Positions 26,268-35,192 are shown, counted from the stretch's first letter. The stretch: 64,000 nt of DNA from CAVYGN01 sp963796325 (GCA_963796325.1 CAWCLF010000001.1:1116001-1180000); one strand, 5' to 3'. Notes: a model not told the origin generated them from the letters alone. Numbers and translations are program-made.

Positions 26268-26975
26268 TTATCTTCCTATAGATTCGTCTCCGTCATCGAA
26301 GCCGCATTCTATGTGTTTTCCGTCGCAGAACGGTTTATTAAGCGATTTTCCGCACCTGCAGAGCGTCACCCTGTTCCTCGCTTCATAAACAGAACCGTCC
26401 GAAGACTCGACTCTGACATTGCCCTTTACCCAGGCCGGGCCGCTTACATGGTGAACCGGGTCTTCAACAATACCGACAGAAGGCTGAAAATAAGGCTCGT
26501 AGGGTTTCTTAAATTTCTTGTCCCAGGTAACGAGCCTTCCGGAAGGGCAGTCAAAGGATTCCTGTATAGCCATATCCCTTGCCTTTTTATGCCCAGACCT
26601 TTCCGTAAGATTCCAGGTATCCCCTCCGCGGTGGCAGAAAAGGGCTATAGCGCATAATTTTTCGGCATCGGTCAGGACCAGCCCGGGGCCCCGGTATATA
26701 TCGGCCTGTTCAAGATAAGGTTTTTTAAGAGCTGTTTCCGTCCCGTCGAACTCGATCCTTGTATGGCTGCCGTCGCAGAAGGGCATAGTCTTAGATGCGC
26801 CGCAGCGGCATAAGGAATATATGTTTTTTTGAGGGTAATCATGACCTTTAGACCATCTGACCGGAATACCCTCGCCGTTGGGAACAATGATCTCTTTTGA
26901 AAGCGGCAATCCTCCCCTGGCAACATAGGGTCCGTTTTTAGATATGGAAATTCCCGTCTTCAATGAATCGTTCAT
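26268..26975 (-). CDS. Double CDGSH-type iron-sulfur protein
   Basis: 235 residues with two CDGSH iron-sulfur sites: CRCGASKTMPFCDGSH (~55) and CRCGKSLNKPFCDGKH (~205), each with the C-x-C-x(n)-C-x3-H ligand set for a 2Fe-2S cluster. Between them is a ~100-residue region with a conserved-looking GPAWVKGNV segment and several Cys/His residues (ALFCHRGGDTW), as in the bacterial two-CDGSH group that carries an extra iron-binding middle domain. Probably a soluble redox or cluster-transfer protein. Its neighbours do not specify a pathway. Confidence 0.88.
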   Translation of the reverse strand: MNDSLKTGISISKNGPYVARGGLPLSKEIIVPNGEGIPVRWSKGHDYPQKNIYSLCRCGASKTMPFCDGSHTRIEFDGTETALKKPYLEQADIYRGPGLVLTDAEKLCAIALFCHRGGDTWNLTERSGHKKARDMAIQESFDCPSGRLVTWDKKFKKPYEPYFQPSVGIVEDPVHHVSGPAWVKGNVRVESSDGSVYEARNRVTLCRCGKSLNKPFCDGKHIECGFDDGDESIGR

Positions 26976-27000
26976 ATATAATCCTCACTTTCACACAGGA

Positions 27001-27483
27001 TTACATGCCGCCCGTTTTTCCCCTGAAATTTCCGCAGGTTTTGAGAGCCGGGTCGTATTCGATGCTCCAGGAATAGAAAACGGTATCCGCTGTTGAAATT
27101 TCTTCGCTCTTCCATCCCCTTGCATTCATCCTCGAATCGAAGAAATTGCAGAATATCTTTTTCCTGCCGCCTGCAACTATCCCCGCGAACTGGACCCTGA
27201 AAAGCTTCCGCCGTAAAAGGATCCTGTTAATATCCGTTTTTATGTAAGCCGGAGTATCCTTATCAGACCGGGCATCCAGAAGGTATTTGAATACCGCATT
27301 AAGCGCTATCGAAGCGTCGCCGTAGCCGATATGCCAGACATCATCGCAGGGTTCATATATTGAATCTTTATTATTCAATATTGCCCAATTTCCAGGGCCT
27401 ATCGGGTAGCCGGCGGCTTGAATCGAATTCACGGCAATCGCAATAATTACTGCCGGACAGATCGATAGGAGAAGGGGTTTCAC
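27001..27483 (-). CDS. Small secreted protein of unknown family
   Basis: I start it at the GTG whose last bases overlap the stop of the oxoamine synthase gene (GTGA), giving ~160 residues that open with a clean signal peptide (LLLSICPAVIIAIAVNSIQA, then AGYP). The longer frame would begin with 20 basic residues inside the upstream gene and has no ribosome site. The mature part has two tryptophan-rich blocks (WAILNNKDSIYEPCDDVWHI and TVFYSWSIEYDP) and two or more Cys. I recognise no domain. Tight coupling to the synthase suggests cotranslation. Confidence 0.55.
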   Translation of the reverse strand: MKPLLLSICPAVIIAIAVNSIQAAGYPIGPGNWAILNNKDSIYEPCDDVWHIGYGDASIALNAVFKYLLDARSDKDTPAYIKTDINRILLRRKLFRVQFAGIVAGGRKKIFCNFFDSRMNARGWKSEEISTADTVFYSWSIEYDPALKTCGNFRGKTGGM

Positions 27484-28778
27484 CGGCTTTTGCCGGGCCA
27501 GTTTTTTGTTTCTTCGAAAACTTCCTTTAGAATATCGGCACACCTGTCCATCTGTTTTTTTGTGTGATAGCTGGATAATGAAAGTCTGAGTCTTGTCCGT
27601 TTATTCGAAACAGCCGGGTATGTGACAACCCCCGTAAAAAGGCCCCTTTCCATCACTCTCTTGCTTATTTCGCGGAGGCGCAGATCGCTTCCGGCAATAA
27701 CCGGGATGACCTGCGATTTGGTATCCCCAATATCAAGATCGTAACTTTTCAGTTTATCCTGCATATAGAGTGAGTTCTTCATCAGTTTGTCGCGTTCCGA
27801 TTTATCGTTTTGATAGATCTCGAGAATCTTCAATATTCCGGCAGCCGTATGAGGGGCCATTGCGCATGAAAATACGTAAGACCTTGCCATCATCTTCATA
27901 TATGTGATGAGTTTTTTTTCGGCAGCAGCGAAACCGCCGATTGCTCCGAAGGATTTGCTGAAAGTTCCGACCGTGATATCGATATCCTTCTCCACTCCGA
28001 AGTGTTCTGCGACACCCCTGCCGTTTTCGCCGAAAATAAGGGTCGCATGGGCTTCGTCCAGAAGGATCCTGGCCCCGTATTTTTTGCAGACCCTGACGAT
28101 CTCGGGAAGGTCGGCCAGGTCGCCGTCCATGCTGTATACTCCCTCGACGCAGACAATCACGCGTTTTGTCCCGAGGTTTTTGAGGACTTTTTCAAGGTGC
28201 TTCGCGCTGTTGTGGCTGAAAACCTTGATATCCGCGCCGGAAAGCTTGACGCCGTCATATATCGATGCATGGGACAGTATATCGAGAACCGCCACATCGC
28301 CGGGCCTTAAAAGGCAGGACAGGACGCCGAGATTTGCAGCATATCCGGTGGGGAATATCATTACCGCTTCCTTGTTCTTAAATGAAGCGACGGCTTCCTC
28401 CAGTTTCTTCGTAATATCGTAATAGCCGCTGAAAAGCGGAGCGGATACGGCGCCGGTTCCGTATTTGGAAAGCGTTTTCTGTACTTCCTTGATAACTTCA
28501 GGGTTGTACGAATACCCAAGATAATTATAGGAACAAAAATTAAGAAATTTCCTTACTTCGCCGGTCGTGCGGTCGGCGACGTCGAATTCCGCAACAGGTG
28601 CCGTCAGGACGGGGTTCTGATAGACCATGTATTTTTTTGCGGTCGCATCCTTGAATACTTCCCAGAAATATTCCTTGACTTCAAAGAGATCGTCGCTTTG
28701 AAAATCGGCGAAATCTGCCAGAGACAGTTTGTTAGAATCGATATTATTGAGATCCAGGTCCTTTCTGCTTAATCCCAT
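27480..28778 (-). CDS. Alpha-oxoamine synthase (Kbl/BioF/serine palmitoyltransferase-like), PLP-dependent
   Basis: 432 residues. The PLP Lys lies in VGTFSKSFGAIGGFAA; LLDEAHATLIFG holds the Asp that binds the pyridine nitrogen; NFCSYNYLGYSYNPEV and the glycine-rich YGTGAVSAPLFSG are typical. The enzyme condenses an amino acid with an acyl-CoA and loses CO2. It is ~35 residues longer at the N-terminus than Kbl or BioF. No bio or tdh gene is adjacent. That length is seen in some lipid-related members, so a sphingoid or aminoketone product is possible but unproven. It is coupled to the small secreted protein downstream. Confidence 0.88.
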   Translation of the reverse strand: MGLSRKDLDLNNIDSNKLSLADFADFQSDDLFEVKEYFWEVFKDATAKKYMVYQNPVLTAPVAEFDVADRTTGEVRKFLNFCSYNYLGYSYNPEVIKEVQKTLSKYGTGAVSAPLFSGYYDITKKLEEAVASFKNKEAVMIFPTGYAANLGVLSCLLRPGDVAVLDILSHASIYDGVKLSGADIKVFSHNSAKHLEKVLKNLGTKRVIVCVEGVYSMDGDLADLPEIVRVCKKYGARILLDEAHATLIFGENGRGVAEHFGVEKDIDITVGTFSKSFGAIGGFAAAEKKLITYMKMMARSYVFSCAMAPHTAAGILKILEIYQNDKSERDKLMKNSLYMQDKLKSYDLDIGDTKSQVIPVIAGSDLRLREISKRVMERGLFTGVVTYPAVSNKRTRLRLSLSSYHTKKQMDRCADILKEVFEETKNWPGKSR

Positions 28779-28901
28779 AAATTAACCCTCCAAAAAATAG
28801 AAAAACATCTGCTACGGTGCAGGGATTGATGCCTTAAAATATAATAAAGACCTGAAAATCTTACCTATTCTAACATATTTTTTTAAAAAAAGGAAATCAG
28901 G

Positions 28902-29039
28902 AGTCAAAAGTCCTGAGTCGGGAGTCGATAGTCAATAGGGGTAGCTGCCGTTAAATAATTATTTATTGTAAGATACTCAATAGCGTTAATGTTTCTGCTT
29001 TTTTCCCAACTGTCGACTGTAGACTGCCGTCTGACGACT
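28902..29039. repeat. Heptad inverted-repeat element, copy E (long loop)
   Basis: The left arm has AGTC at 28902, 28909, 28916, 28923 and 28930. The right arm has GACT-type units at 29008 (AACT), 29015, 29022, 29029 (GTCT) and 29036. All steps are 7 bp, with five units per arm. The loop is ~75 bp of AT-rich DNA, much longer than in copy D. The element ends 3 bp before the stop codon of the EAL-HDOD gene and fills most of the 28779-29042 gap. Confidence 0.82.
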
Positions 29040-29042
29040 AAT

Positions 29043-30302
29043 TTATGTATAAGATTCCTGAAGGCACTGGTTGCCGTTATCCTGGGCCCAGCAGAATCCG
29101 TCGAGAGACGCGTTAGTGTATTTTTCCGGGGAAATGTTCATGTCCTTGAGCAAGGTGGAAATCTCTTCGAAGTTGTTTTCCTCGCTTTTTTTAACAAGCA
29201 GGAGGAGCTTACCCAGTATATTTTTATGTTCAAGAAGGGCCTCGTTGATATCCCTGCTTAAATTGAGTTCCGAAAGGATATCTTTCATGGGTACATTAAA
29301 AAGAGGTTCAAGGAGTGAAAGAAGACCGGTAAGGTAAGCTTCGTCGAGAAGACTTTTTTGAACGTTGTTCTTCAGGTTGTGAAGAAGAAGTTCCATGGTT
29401 TTAGCCCTTTCGATAGCCGAAAAAAGAAGGGGGTTGCCGCTGTTCTTTTCCTTCGAATAAGCATATTCCATAAGTATGAGCCAGTTAAGGATCTGCCTGT
29501 TGCCCAGGAGAGCAAGAGCCTGGCGTATAGATTCGATCTTGTTCCTGGAGCCTATTGCCGCCGAATTGATGAACTGGAGGAGGTTGATCGTCATCTCGGG
29601 GTATTTCTTGAACGCCGACTCGAGATCCTTGATATCGACGTCCTTGTAGATGAGGTTTATTATTTCCATGATCGCGAGCTTCCTTATATCGATACCTTTT
29701 CCTTTTATGATTGTAGGTTTTGCAAAAAAATAGCCCTGGAAAAGATTGAATCCCAGGTCTTTATAAAAGAAAAATTCATCCATATCCTCGACCTTCTCGG
29801 CCAGGCATTTTACCGGATATGATTTGAACATTTTAAACTTCGAGGCGATCAGTTCCTTTGTGTTCAGTTTAAGATCGACCTTGATGTATGAAACGATATT
29901 GAAAAGGGGTTTAAATCGTTTTATCGTCTCATCCGTGAATTGAAAATCATCGAGGGCGAATACAAAACCCTCCTGTTTCAGCTCCGCGAGCTGTTCCACA
30001 AGGGTATCGTCGATCCTTGTCGATTCCAGGATCTCGAATACGTACCTGTCTTTCTGGAGTGTCTTTAAAAGATCCCTTTTTATTATTTCTTCGTTAATAT
30101 TGATGAATGCGAGTTTCGAGCCCATGAGCCTGCTGAAACTTATGTTGTTGAGGGTATTTATCAATACCGTGGCAGTGGCGGAAAGGTTGTCCTTGATCTT
30201 TGCAAAATTTTCATCATCGTCCCGGAACAATAATTCAAAAGCCATTATATTCTGATCGCCGTCCAGAATAGGCTGCCTTCCCACAAGAATGTTGCCCGCC
30301 AT
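29043..30302 (-). CDS. EAL-HDOD protein (YuxH/CdgJ-like)
   Basis: 419 residues. The N-terminal ~200 residues are an EAL-type barrel starting VGRQPILDGDQNIMAFELLF with the ExLxR part kept (ELLFR). The catalytic block looks degenerate: FALDDF keeps one acidic patch, but the second-metal residues are not obvious. Residues ~205-400 form an HDOD domain (AIMEIINLIYKDVDIKDLES, LLQFINSAAIGSRN, ALALLGNRQILNWL). Such proteins often bind, rather than cleave, cyclic-di-GMP and influence motility. An IS1380 element is inserted 68 bp before its start and may separate it from its native promoter. Confidence 0.85.
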   Translation of the reverse strand: MAGNILVGRQPILDGDQNIMAFELLFRDDDENFAKIKDNLSATATVLINTLNNISFSRLMGSKLAFININEEIIKRDLLKTLQKDRYVFEILESTRIDDTLVEQLAELKQEGFVFALDDFQFTDETIKRFKPLFNIVSYIKVDLKLNTKELIASKFKMFKSYPVKCLAEKVEDMDEFFFYKDLGFNLFQGYFFAKPTIIKGKGIDIRKLAIMEIINLIYKDVDIKDLESAFKKYPEMTINLLQFINSAAIGSRNKIESIRQALALLGNRQILNWLILMEYAYSKEKNSGNPLLFSAIERAKTMELLLHNLKNNVQKSLLDEAYLTGLLSLLEPLFNVPMKDILSELNLSRDINEALLEHKNILGKLLLLVKKSEENNFEEISTLLKDMNISPEKYTNASLDGFCWAQDNGNQCLQESYT

Positions 30303-30370
30303 AAAGCTTTACCTTCCTGTTTATAATCAGGACTTCAAAAAGGGAACTTCGTCTAAAATTGTTACTAATA

Positions 30371-32000
30371 ACCTGAATCCGTTAAGTTATCGACAAACAA
30401 CCTTCTCTTGTTCTTTCCGCTTCAATTTTTGGCCAGTTCCTGCTGTATTATAACCAATAGTTGTGAATCATAACAAATTTTCGAAAATTAAATCTCCCAA
30501 TAATCCTAAAAGTACATCTTTTAAAAATTTTAGGCGCAAACCCACTCTTTTCTTAAAACGCTAAAAACGGATCCTTTAACTCTTTTTTAAACAGTTAGCG
30601 TCCCGTATAACTTACGAAATAGAGGCAGACACGGATTATTCCTATATATCTTCAGAGCAAACTTTCTTGCATGGCAGACCAATTTTGCAGCCATATACAT
30701 TATATCCTGTATGACGGTTTTGAGCCTTATCCTTTCTTTAGCTTTACTTCCAGGAATACCTTTATACCTTAGCGCATTTTGCCCGACCCACCTCAAAAGA
30801 TTATAGGTAAAACATCCCAGTGACAATACCAAAGAATTTGTTTTAAATTTTCCGCTGGGAAATCTCTCCAATCCAATATCTGACTTAATTTCCGAATGGA
30901 ACTGTTCGCTTGTGCCGTGTTCCTCATACAAGCTGATAATTGTATCGGCATCATCCGATAATGATGTCCAGTAAGCTTTTACTTCAATGTCGGCTAATAG
31001 ATTTGGATTGCCTTGCTTATCTATCGTCCTTTCAATAACCTCATAAACCAGTTTTATTTCTTCTTTCAGCCCAACGTCCGCTCTTAACTTATCCCGATAT
31101 ACCGTTTTCCCTTCCCGTGGATTTTCAACTGACGCTGTTTCCGATTTTTCTATTCTTTCCAGATAATCAAGCGGGCTCTCTCTTCTTAAATTTCTTTTGA
31201 TTATGAAATCAACTTTTTCATCTTCCGCACAGATTTTTATCGTATCATTGCTGTCATTCCCGCTGTCTACTCTCACAAGTATTTTACGTTCAAATATTTT
31301 CGCATTTTGTATTGCCTTGCGGATAAATTCTCCTTTATCACATTGGGAGTGACTTTTACCTTCACGCAGCTCAACGCCAACAATCCATCCTTCTGCTTTC
31401 CCAAAATACGCAAATATTGGTGCATAGCCGTAATACCCTGCGTAAGTCCTTGAGACTCCTTCCTTTTTTGTCTGTTCATTATTGAATGGTGATACATCTA
31501 TATCCAGAGGAACTAAATCCCTGATTGTCGGAGTTAAGCGGCCTTTCATCCTTTTTACCAGCCTTATGCTTTCATCGCTTATTTTATCGGGCCAGCTTTC
31601 AGGGGCCATATCCATTCGCTGTCTCAAATTTTCCTCCGATGGCACGGTCGGTATATCCATCATCGCTTTGAAAAATCTATCATTTCGATATTGCTCTATT
31701 TTTGCGAATTCTGTTTTGCCCATAGCAAGCAGACTTGTATAGCTCTTTACGATATCTATATCTTTAATCTGCGGCCTTTTTCCCGAACTTTCCAATCTTT
31801 TATCAAGATTTGATTTGCGTATTAAAGAACCTATCAGTGTCAGTCCGCTTTCAGCCGCAATTAGCTCGTCTGTTTCCTCCAGGTCAAAACGGATAATTGT
31901 TTTCATTCCTTCACCCTCTGGGTGAACCTTATTAGGTCCATAACCCTATATATTGTAAAGGGTTAATCTATATTTTTCTAATTAGTTAACGGATTCAGGT
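30371..32000 (-). mobile_element. Complete IS1380-family insertion sequence (copy 1)
   Basis: 1630 bp bounded by a perfect 15-bp inverted repeat (ACCTGAATCCGTTAA at 30371-30385 and its complement at 31986-32000). It is flanked by a 4-bp target duplication AATA (30367-30370 and 32001-32004). It contains one transposase gene on the minus strand. All parts look intact, so it may be active or recently inserted. The family's usual target duplication is 4-5 bp, in agreement. Confidence 0.94.
30587..31906 (-). CDS. IS1380-family transposase (copy 1)
   Basis: 439 residues. DDE-type features of the family: PLDIDVSPFNN (first Asp), VRVDSGNDSND (second Asp), EEHGTSEQFHSEIKSDIGLE (Glu region), and the tail FTYNLLRWVG. 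The frame is uninterrupted and spans most of the element. An AAGGA site precedes the ATG. It is of a clearly different subgroup from the other IS1380 transposase at 32344-33684. Confidence 0.92.
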   Translation of the reverse strand: MKTIIRFDLEETDELIAAESGLTLIGSLIRKSNLDKRLESSGKRPQIKDIDIVKSYTSLLAMGKTEFAKIEQYRNDRFFKAMMDIPTVPSEENLRQRMDMAPESWPDKISDESIRLVKRMKGRLTPTIRDLVPLDIDVSPFNNEQTKKEGVSRTYAGYYGYAPIFAYFGKAEGWIVGVELREGKSHSQCDKGEFIRKAIQNAKIFERKILVRVDSGNDSNDTIKICAEDEKVDFIIKRNLRRESPLDYLERIEKSETASVENPREGKTVYRDKLRADVGLKEEIKLVYEVIERTIDKQGNPNLLADIEVKAYWTSLSDDADTIISLYEEHGTSEQFHSEIKSDIGLERFPSGKFKTNSLVLSLGCFTYNLLRWVGQNALRYKGIPGSKAKERIRLKTVIQDIMYMAAKLVCHARKFALKIYRNNPCLPLFRKLYGTLTV

Positions 32001-32053
32001 AATAAGATAATAATCCCTGCATTAATTGTCAAAAGTTAGAATATTCTTAAGGC

Positions 32054-32142
32054 AGTCAATAAGTCATGAGTCGAGAGTCGGAGGTTTCAGGGAATAGACT
32101 GTTGACTCAATTACGATTTCTCACTCCTGACTCCTGACTAAT
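32054..32142. repeat. Heptad inverted-repeat element, copy F, left portion (split by IS1380 copy 2)
   Basis: The left arm has AGTC at 32054, 32062, 32069 and 32076 (8-, 7-, 7-bp steps). The right arm starts with GACT at 32097, 32104, 32129 and 32136. The arm continues at 33791-33828 beyond the IS. When the IS and one target copy are removed, GACT-AAT-GACT rejoins in exact 7-bp phase. The 8-bp step at the outer left end is mirrored by an 8-bp step at the outer right end (33810 to 33818). Confidence 0.85.
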
Positions 32143-33790
32143 TCGGGATTTCCCATTTAGCATATTGAAACTCCAAAAATCCGGATCCCAATGCATTCTG
32201 TCAATATTTTATCAACCTTATCAGGGCATGTCAACATAAAATTCCTCTCTTTCCAGTCCAAGACGGCATGAAAGCGGTAGAATTCAACCCTTTCTTAAAA
32301 TTCGACAACAGGAACCCCTTTATTATTTTCATTGCATCAATCCTTATAATGATTCCAAGGCCAAAGACCGGAACCGTTCTATCCTTTCGAGTACCGCTTC
32401 AAATATTTCCTTTGGGACAGCAACTTCAGCCATCTGAAATATCGTGTACCGGGCATGGCTTATAACCTTCGCCCCGATCTTGATAAGCTTATCCCGGAGG
32501 GTCGTCATCGACCAATGCCGGATAGACCGAGGCAGTGCAACCCGTCGAAGGAAGTTTCCCAGATTGTAAGCAAGAGCGAATAACTGCAATCTCACCTGGT
32601 TATCTGTAAAGTCGTGGCATGACAGTCTTGTCCACTTGATAGCGTATTTTCCTTCCTTGATCCACTGCTCCGCCGTTCCTCTCATGTTATAGAACCTGAC
32701 GACCTTCTTCGGCTGCCATCGGAGGTTTGTTATGATGAATCCGACACGAGGAAACAGTTCCCCACGATGCCACTCAACCTTCGCTATTACACGGCGTCCC
32801 TTGTCCCAGCTTACTGCCCGATAGAAGAAATCGTGGTACAGGACAACGGGGGCGAAGGACGGCCTTCCGATCGGGCGTTTCAGAAGATGTGCGATATTCT
32901 TTTGAAGAATATCATTAGCAGGAAGCCTGATCGTGTAAAGGAAGTTTTCTGATTCAAGGTATTCGTAAATGTCCGGATTTGCGAAAGCGGCATCTCCCCT
33001 GAAATAGCAGTCCAGATTCTGATCTCTATATTTTTCAACAATAGGTTTAAGCATTGTTTTCCATCCATTGGCGCTATGGACATTACCCTCACGAAGCATC
33101 GCAGATTCAAGGTCTCCTGACTGGTTAAAACAAAACAGCGGGTGATAACAGGTACATCCGAAATGACCGTTGTAAGCGGAGCCTTCCTGATTCCCATAGG
33201 TTTCACTGACCGAACTGTCCATGTCAAGCACTATCCGCTTAAGATATTCTGCGCTTCTGATCCGGTCAATCCACTTTCCCGGTAATTGCATCAACACTTT
33301 TAAATTATTGTCTGATGAAAGAACCTCAGTCTCGAACCTGCTCATCTGACTCGTTGAAGCGGCTGTATATCCCAGGGCACGACCGCCGACAATTCTTCGC
33401 ATTACCGGATCAATACTCAACCTGTCGGCATCGTTTGTATCTTCATATCCCGCAATCCTTGAGAAAACAGATTGCCGCAGTTGAGCGGCAAGGGAATGTC
33501 TCTTGTTTTTACCGGGGCGGCTATCAGAAAGATAGTGATTCGCACTTTCTGTGAGTCCTAAAGCATGGTCAAGTTCACGGTATGCAAGTAAGCCTGCATC
33601 GGAAGTAATAGATGTTCCATGAAATTCGAGACGTATATTATTATCAAAATTCAGGCAAAATGCCGATTTTCTTCTTTCACCCATCGTATTCTCCCTTTTT
33701 TTGCTGCCCATTGCGCTCTATCTCTTTCTCTACACGTTAGTTATAGCATGGTTTTAGGCATTCTTCAAGATTTCATCTGGGAAATCCCGG
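32143..33790 (-). mobile_element. Complete IS1380-family insertion sequence (copy 2)
   Basis: 1648 bp with 13-bp terminal inverted repeats: TCGGGATTTCCCA at 32143-32155 and the complement of CCGGGATTTCCCA at 33778-33790 (only the outermost base differs). It is flanked by a 5-bp target duplication CTAAT at 32138-32142 and 33791-33795. It sits inside a heptad repeat element. One intact transposase gene on the minus strand. The ends differ from those of IS1380 copy 1, so the two are distinct elements. Confidence 0.92.
32344..33684 (-). CDS. IS1380-family transposase (copy 2)
   Basis: About 446 residues. The family opening (FHGTSITSDAGLLAYRELD), IVLDMDSSVSETYGNQEGSA, the second Asp in DCYFRGDAAFANPD, and the C-terminal RGTAEQWIKEGKYAIKWTRL plus LFALAYNLGNFLRR are diagnostic. 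I start at MGERRKSAFCLNF, 6 nt after AGGGAG. A possible start nine codons earlier has no ribosome site. The frame is intact. Confidence 0.93.
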   Translation of the reverse strand: MGERRKSAFCLNFDNNIRLEFHGTSITSDAGLLAYRELDHALGLTESANHYLSDSRPGKNKRHSLAAQLRQSVFSRIAGYEDTNDADRLSIDPVMRRIVGGRALGYTAASTSQMSRFETEVLSSDNNLKVLMQLPGKWIDRIRSAEYLKRIVLDMDSSVSETYGNQEGSAYNGHFGCTCYHPLFCFNQSGDLESAMLREGNVHSANGWKTMLKPIVEKYRDQNLDCYFRGDAAFANPDIYEYLESENFLYTIRLPANDILQKNIAHLLKRPIGRPSFAPVVLYHDFFYRAVSWDKGRRVIAKVEWHRGELFPRVGFIITNLRWQPKKVVRFYNMRGTAEQWIKEGKYAIKWTRLSCHDFTDNQVRLQLFALAYNLGNFLRRVALPRSIRHWSMTTLRDKLIKIGAKVISHARYTIFQMAEVAVPKEIFEAVLERIERFRSLALESL

Positions 33791-33828
33791 CTAATGACTC
33801 ATTACTCACGACTTAGTGACTGCCGACT
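33791..33828. repeat. Heptad inverted-repeat element, copy F, right portion
   Basis: Units at 33796 (GACT), 33803 (TACT), 33810, 33818 and 33825 (GACT). The reverse complement of the outer end, GGCAGTCACTAAGTCGTGAG, matches the left arm GGCAGTCAATAAGTCATGAG at 18 of 20 bases. The two pieces therefore formed one palindromic element before the IS entered. Confidence 0.85.
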
Positions 33829-33903
33829 ATAGTTAATTTTGACTTTAGAAGGGCTTGAATTTAGAATTATAAATCTTTAATTCATAAAATCAAGGTTCAA
33901 TAC

Positions 33904-33975
33904 GGGGATGTAGCTCAGCGGGAGAGCATTGCGTTCGCAACGCAGGGGTCGGGGGTTCAAATCCCCTCATCTCCA
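33904..33975 (+). tRNA. tRNA-Ala (anticodon CGC)
   Basis: 72 nt that fold into a full cloverleaf: acceptor GGGGATG/CATCTCC with the alanine identity pair G3:U70, D arm GCTC/GAGC, anticodon arm TTGCG-TTCGCAA-CGCAG with CGC at the anticodon, T arm GGGGG-TTCAAAT-CCCCT, discriminator A. CCA is not encoded. It decodes GCG codons. Its 3' 13 bases recur at 35912-35924 (see repeat entry). It lies just outside IS1380 copy 2 and heptad element F. Confidence 0.97.
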
Positions 33976-34268
33976 GAGTATCTTTTCAGTAATTCCTTTC
34001 TATGCAATCGGTTGTAAAATCGCGGGATTCGCTGTGTACATTTTGTGTATAATTTGTAACCGTTCCAATTTACATTGGGCGGTTACCATGCTCATATAGT
34101 GCAAAAAAATATTATTTATTTATATTTCATATCCGGTGATTAAAATCAGGTAATATTAAGGATATTATCTATTGAACTCGCGCCAGAAGCTTTCTAATTC
34201 CATATAATGGTAAGTGCAGATACTAATATTTCAGGATGCTCAAGGATATTTTTGGAGGTTATAAAAGT

Positions 34269-35192
34269 ATGTCACATTCAATCAAATTGGTTTTATTTAT
34301 GACGGTTGTTTTTTCTATTTCAGCCGGATGTAATCTGGTTACTTCTTCCGGTTCATCCTCATCCGCTGCAAATTCTTCATCAACGTCATCATCAAGTTCT
34401 TACAACTCTTCAACATCATCATTAAGTTCCGTTACGAATCCGATCACCATGTATTCGGATGTCGTTCAGGATTACTACTATGTTTTTATCGATCTCCCCG
34501 GCGGTTATGCAACCAATACGGGCGCTTACTATACGACCCTCTATATTACGGACGCCAACTGGCATTTTGATCCGGTGCGAAGCTGGATCCATACCCAGGT
34601 GCTGGCCGGGGTCATGAAACCGATCATCCTCGTTGCAATTTGCCCGATCGAGGCTTACCAGAACGGTTATACGGGAACGTCCCCCAGCCGGTGCCGCGAT
34701 CTGATTCAGACTGCCGATCCTACCGGAAATTTTCCCGGTTCGGGGGGCGCGGAATACTTCGCCGCGTTTATAAAAAACAGGCTCATACCCTACGTCGATT
34801 CCAATTACCGTACAATACCGAACGCGGACAACCGCTGTCTCGGCGGCCATTCCTTAGGAGGGCTTTTTTCGCTGTACAATATGCTGAATCACCGAGATAT
34901 GTTTCACAAATTTCTGTCCCTGAGTCCGGCCGCCTTCCCGTGGGACGACACGAGCATATCGAATATGGAAGCGACCTATGCGGCGCATAACACCGATTTG
35001 AACTGTACACTCTTCACCTCGGTCAGCGATAACGAATGGATGTTCGCCTACGATCCCCTTTGGGTGAATCAGATAACGAACCGCCATTACCCAAATTTTC
35101 ACATAACACAGGACATCCTTCACGGATACGATCATGATCACAGCGCTGTTCCGGGGTACCAGGACGCACTTATATGGATGTTTCCGAATTAA
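34269..35192 (+). CDS. Lipoprotein esterase (alpha/beta hydrolase, esterase D/enterochelin-esterase type)
   Basis: About 307 residues. The N-terminus is a lipoprotein signal (FMTVVFSISAGC; Cys is the lipidated residue). A Ser-rich linker of ~45 residues follows, then a catalytic domain of the putative-esterase family with nucleophile GGHSLGGLFSLY and a C-terminal HGYDHDH that supplies His; an Asp is likely near NEWMFAYDPLW. The start is the ATG at 34269, 10 nt after GGAGG. It probably hydrolyses esters at the cell surface. It stands alone in the plastic stretch between the tRNA and a set of gene fragments. The ~290 bp upstream hold a weak hairpin (GTAACCG...CGGTTAC) and no gene. Confidence 0.85.
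   Translation: MSHSIKLVLFMTVVFSISAGCNLVTSSGSSSSAANSSSTSSSSSYNSSTSSLSSVTNPITMYSDVVQDYYYVFIDLPGGYATNTGAYYTTLYITDANWHFDPVRSWIHTQVLAGVMKPIILVAICPIEAYQNGYTGTSPSRCRDLIQTADPTGNFPGSGGAEYFAAFIKNRLIPYVDSNYRTIPNADNRCLGGHSLGGLFSLYNMLNHRDMFHKFLSLSPAAFPWDDTSISNMEATYAAHNTDLNCTLFTSVSDNEWMFAYDPLWVNQITNRHYPNFHITQDILHGYDHDHSAVPGYQDALIWMFPN

Noticed and set aside
30371..33790. A composite transposon formed by the two IS1380 elements
   Set aside because: Their ends and transposases differ, each has its own target duplication, and only ~140 bp lie between them, with no passenger gene.
5535..33828. CRISPR arrays at the heptad elements
   Set aside because: The repeat unit is 7 bp with 3 variable bases, the arms are inverted with respect to each other, and no cas genes are present. 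This is not repeat-spacer architecture.
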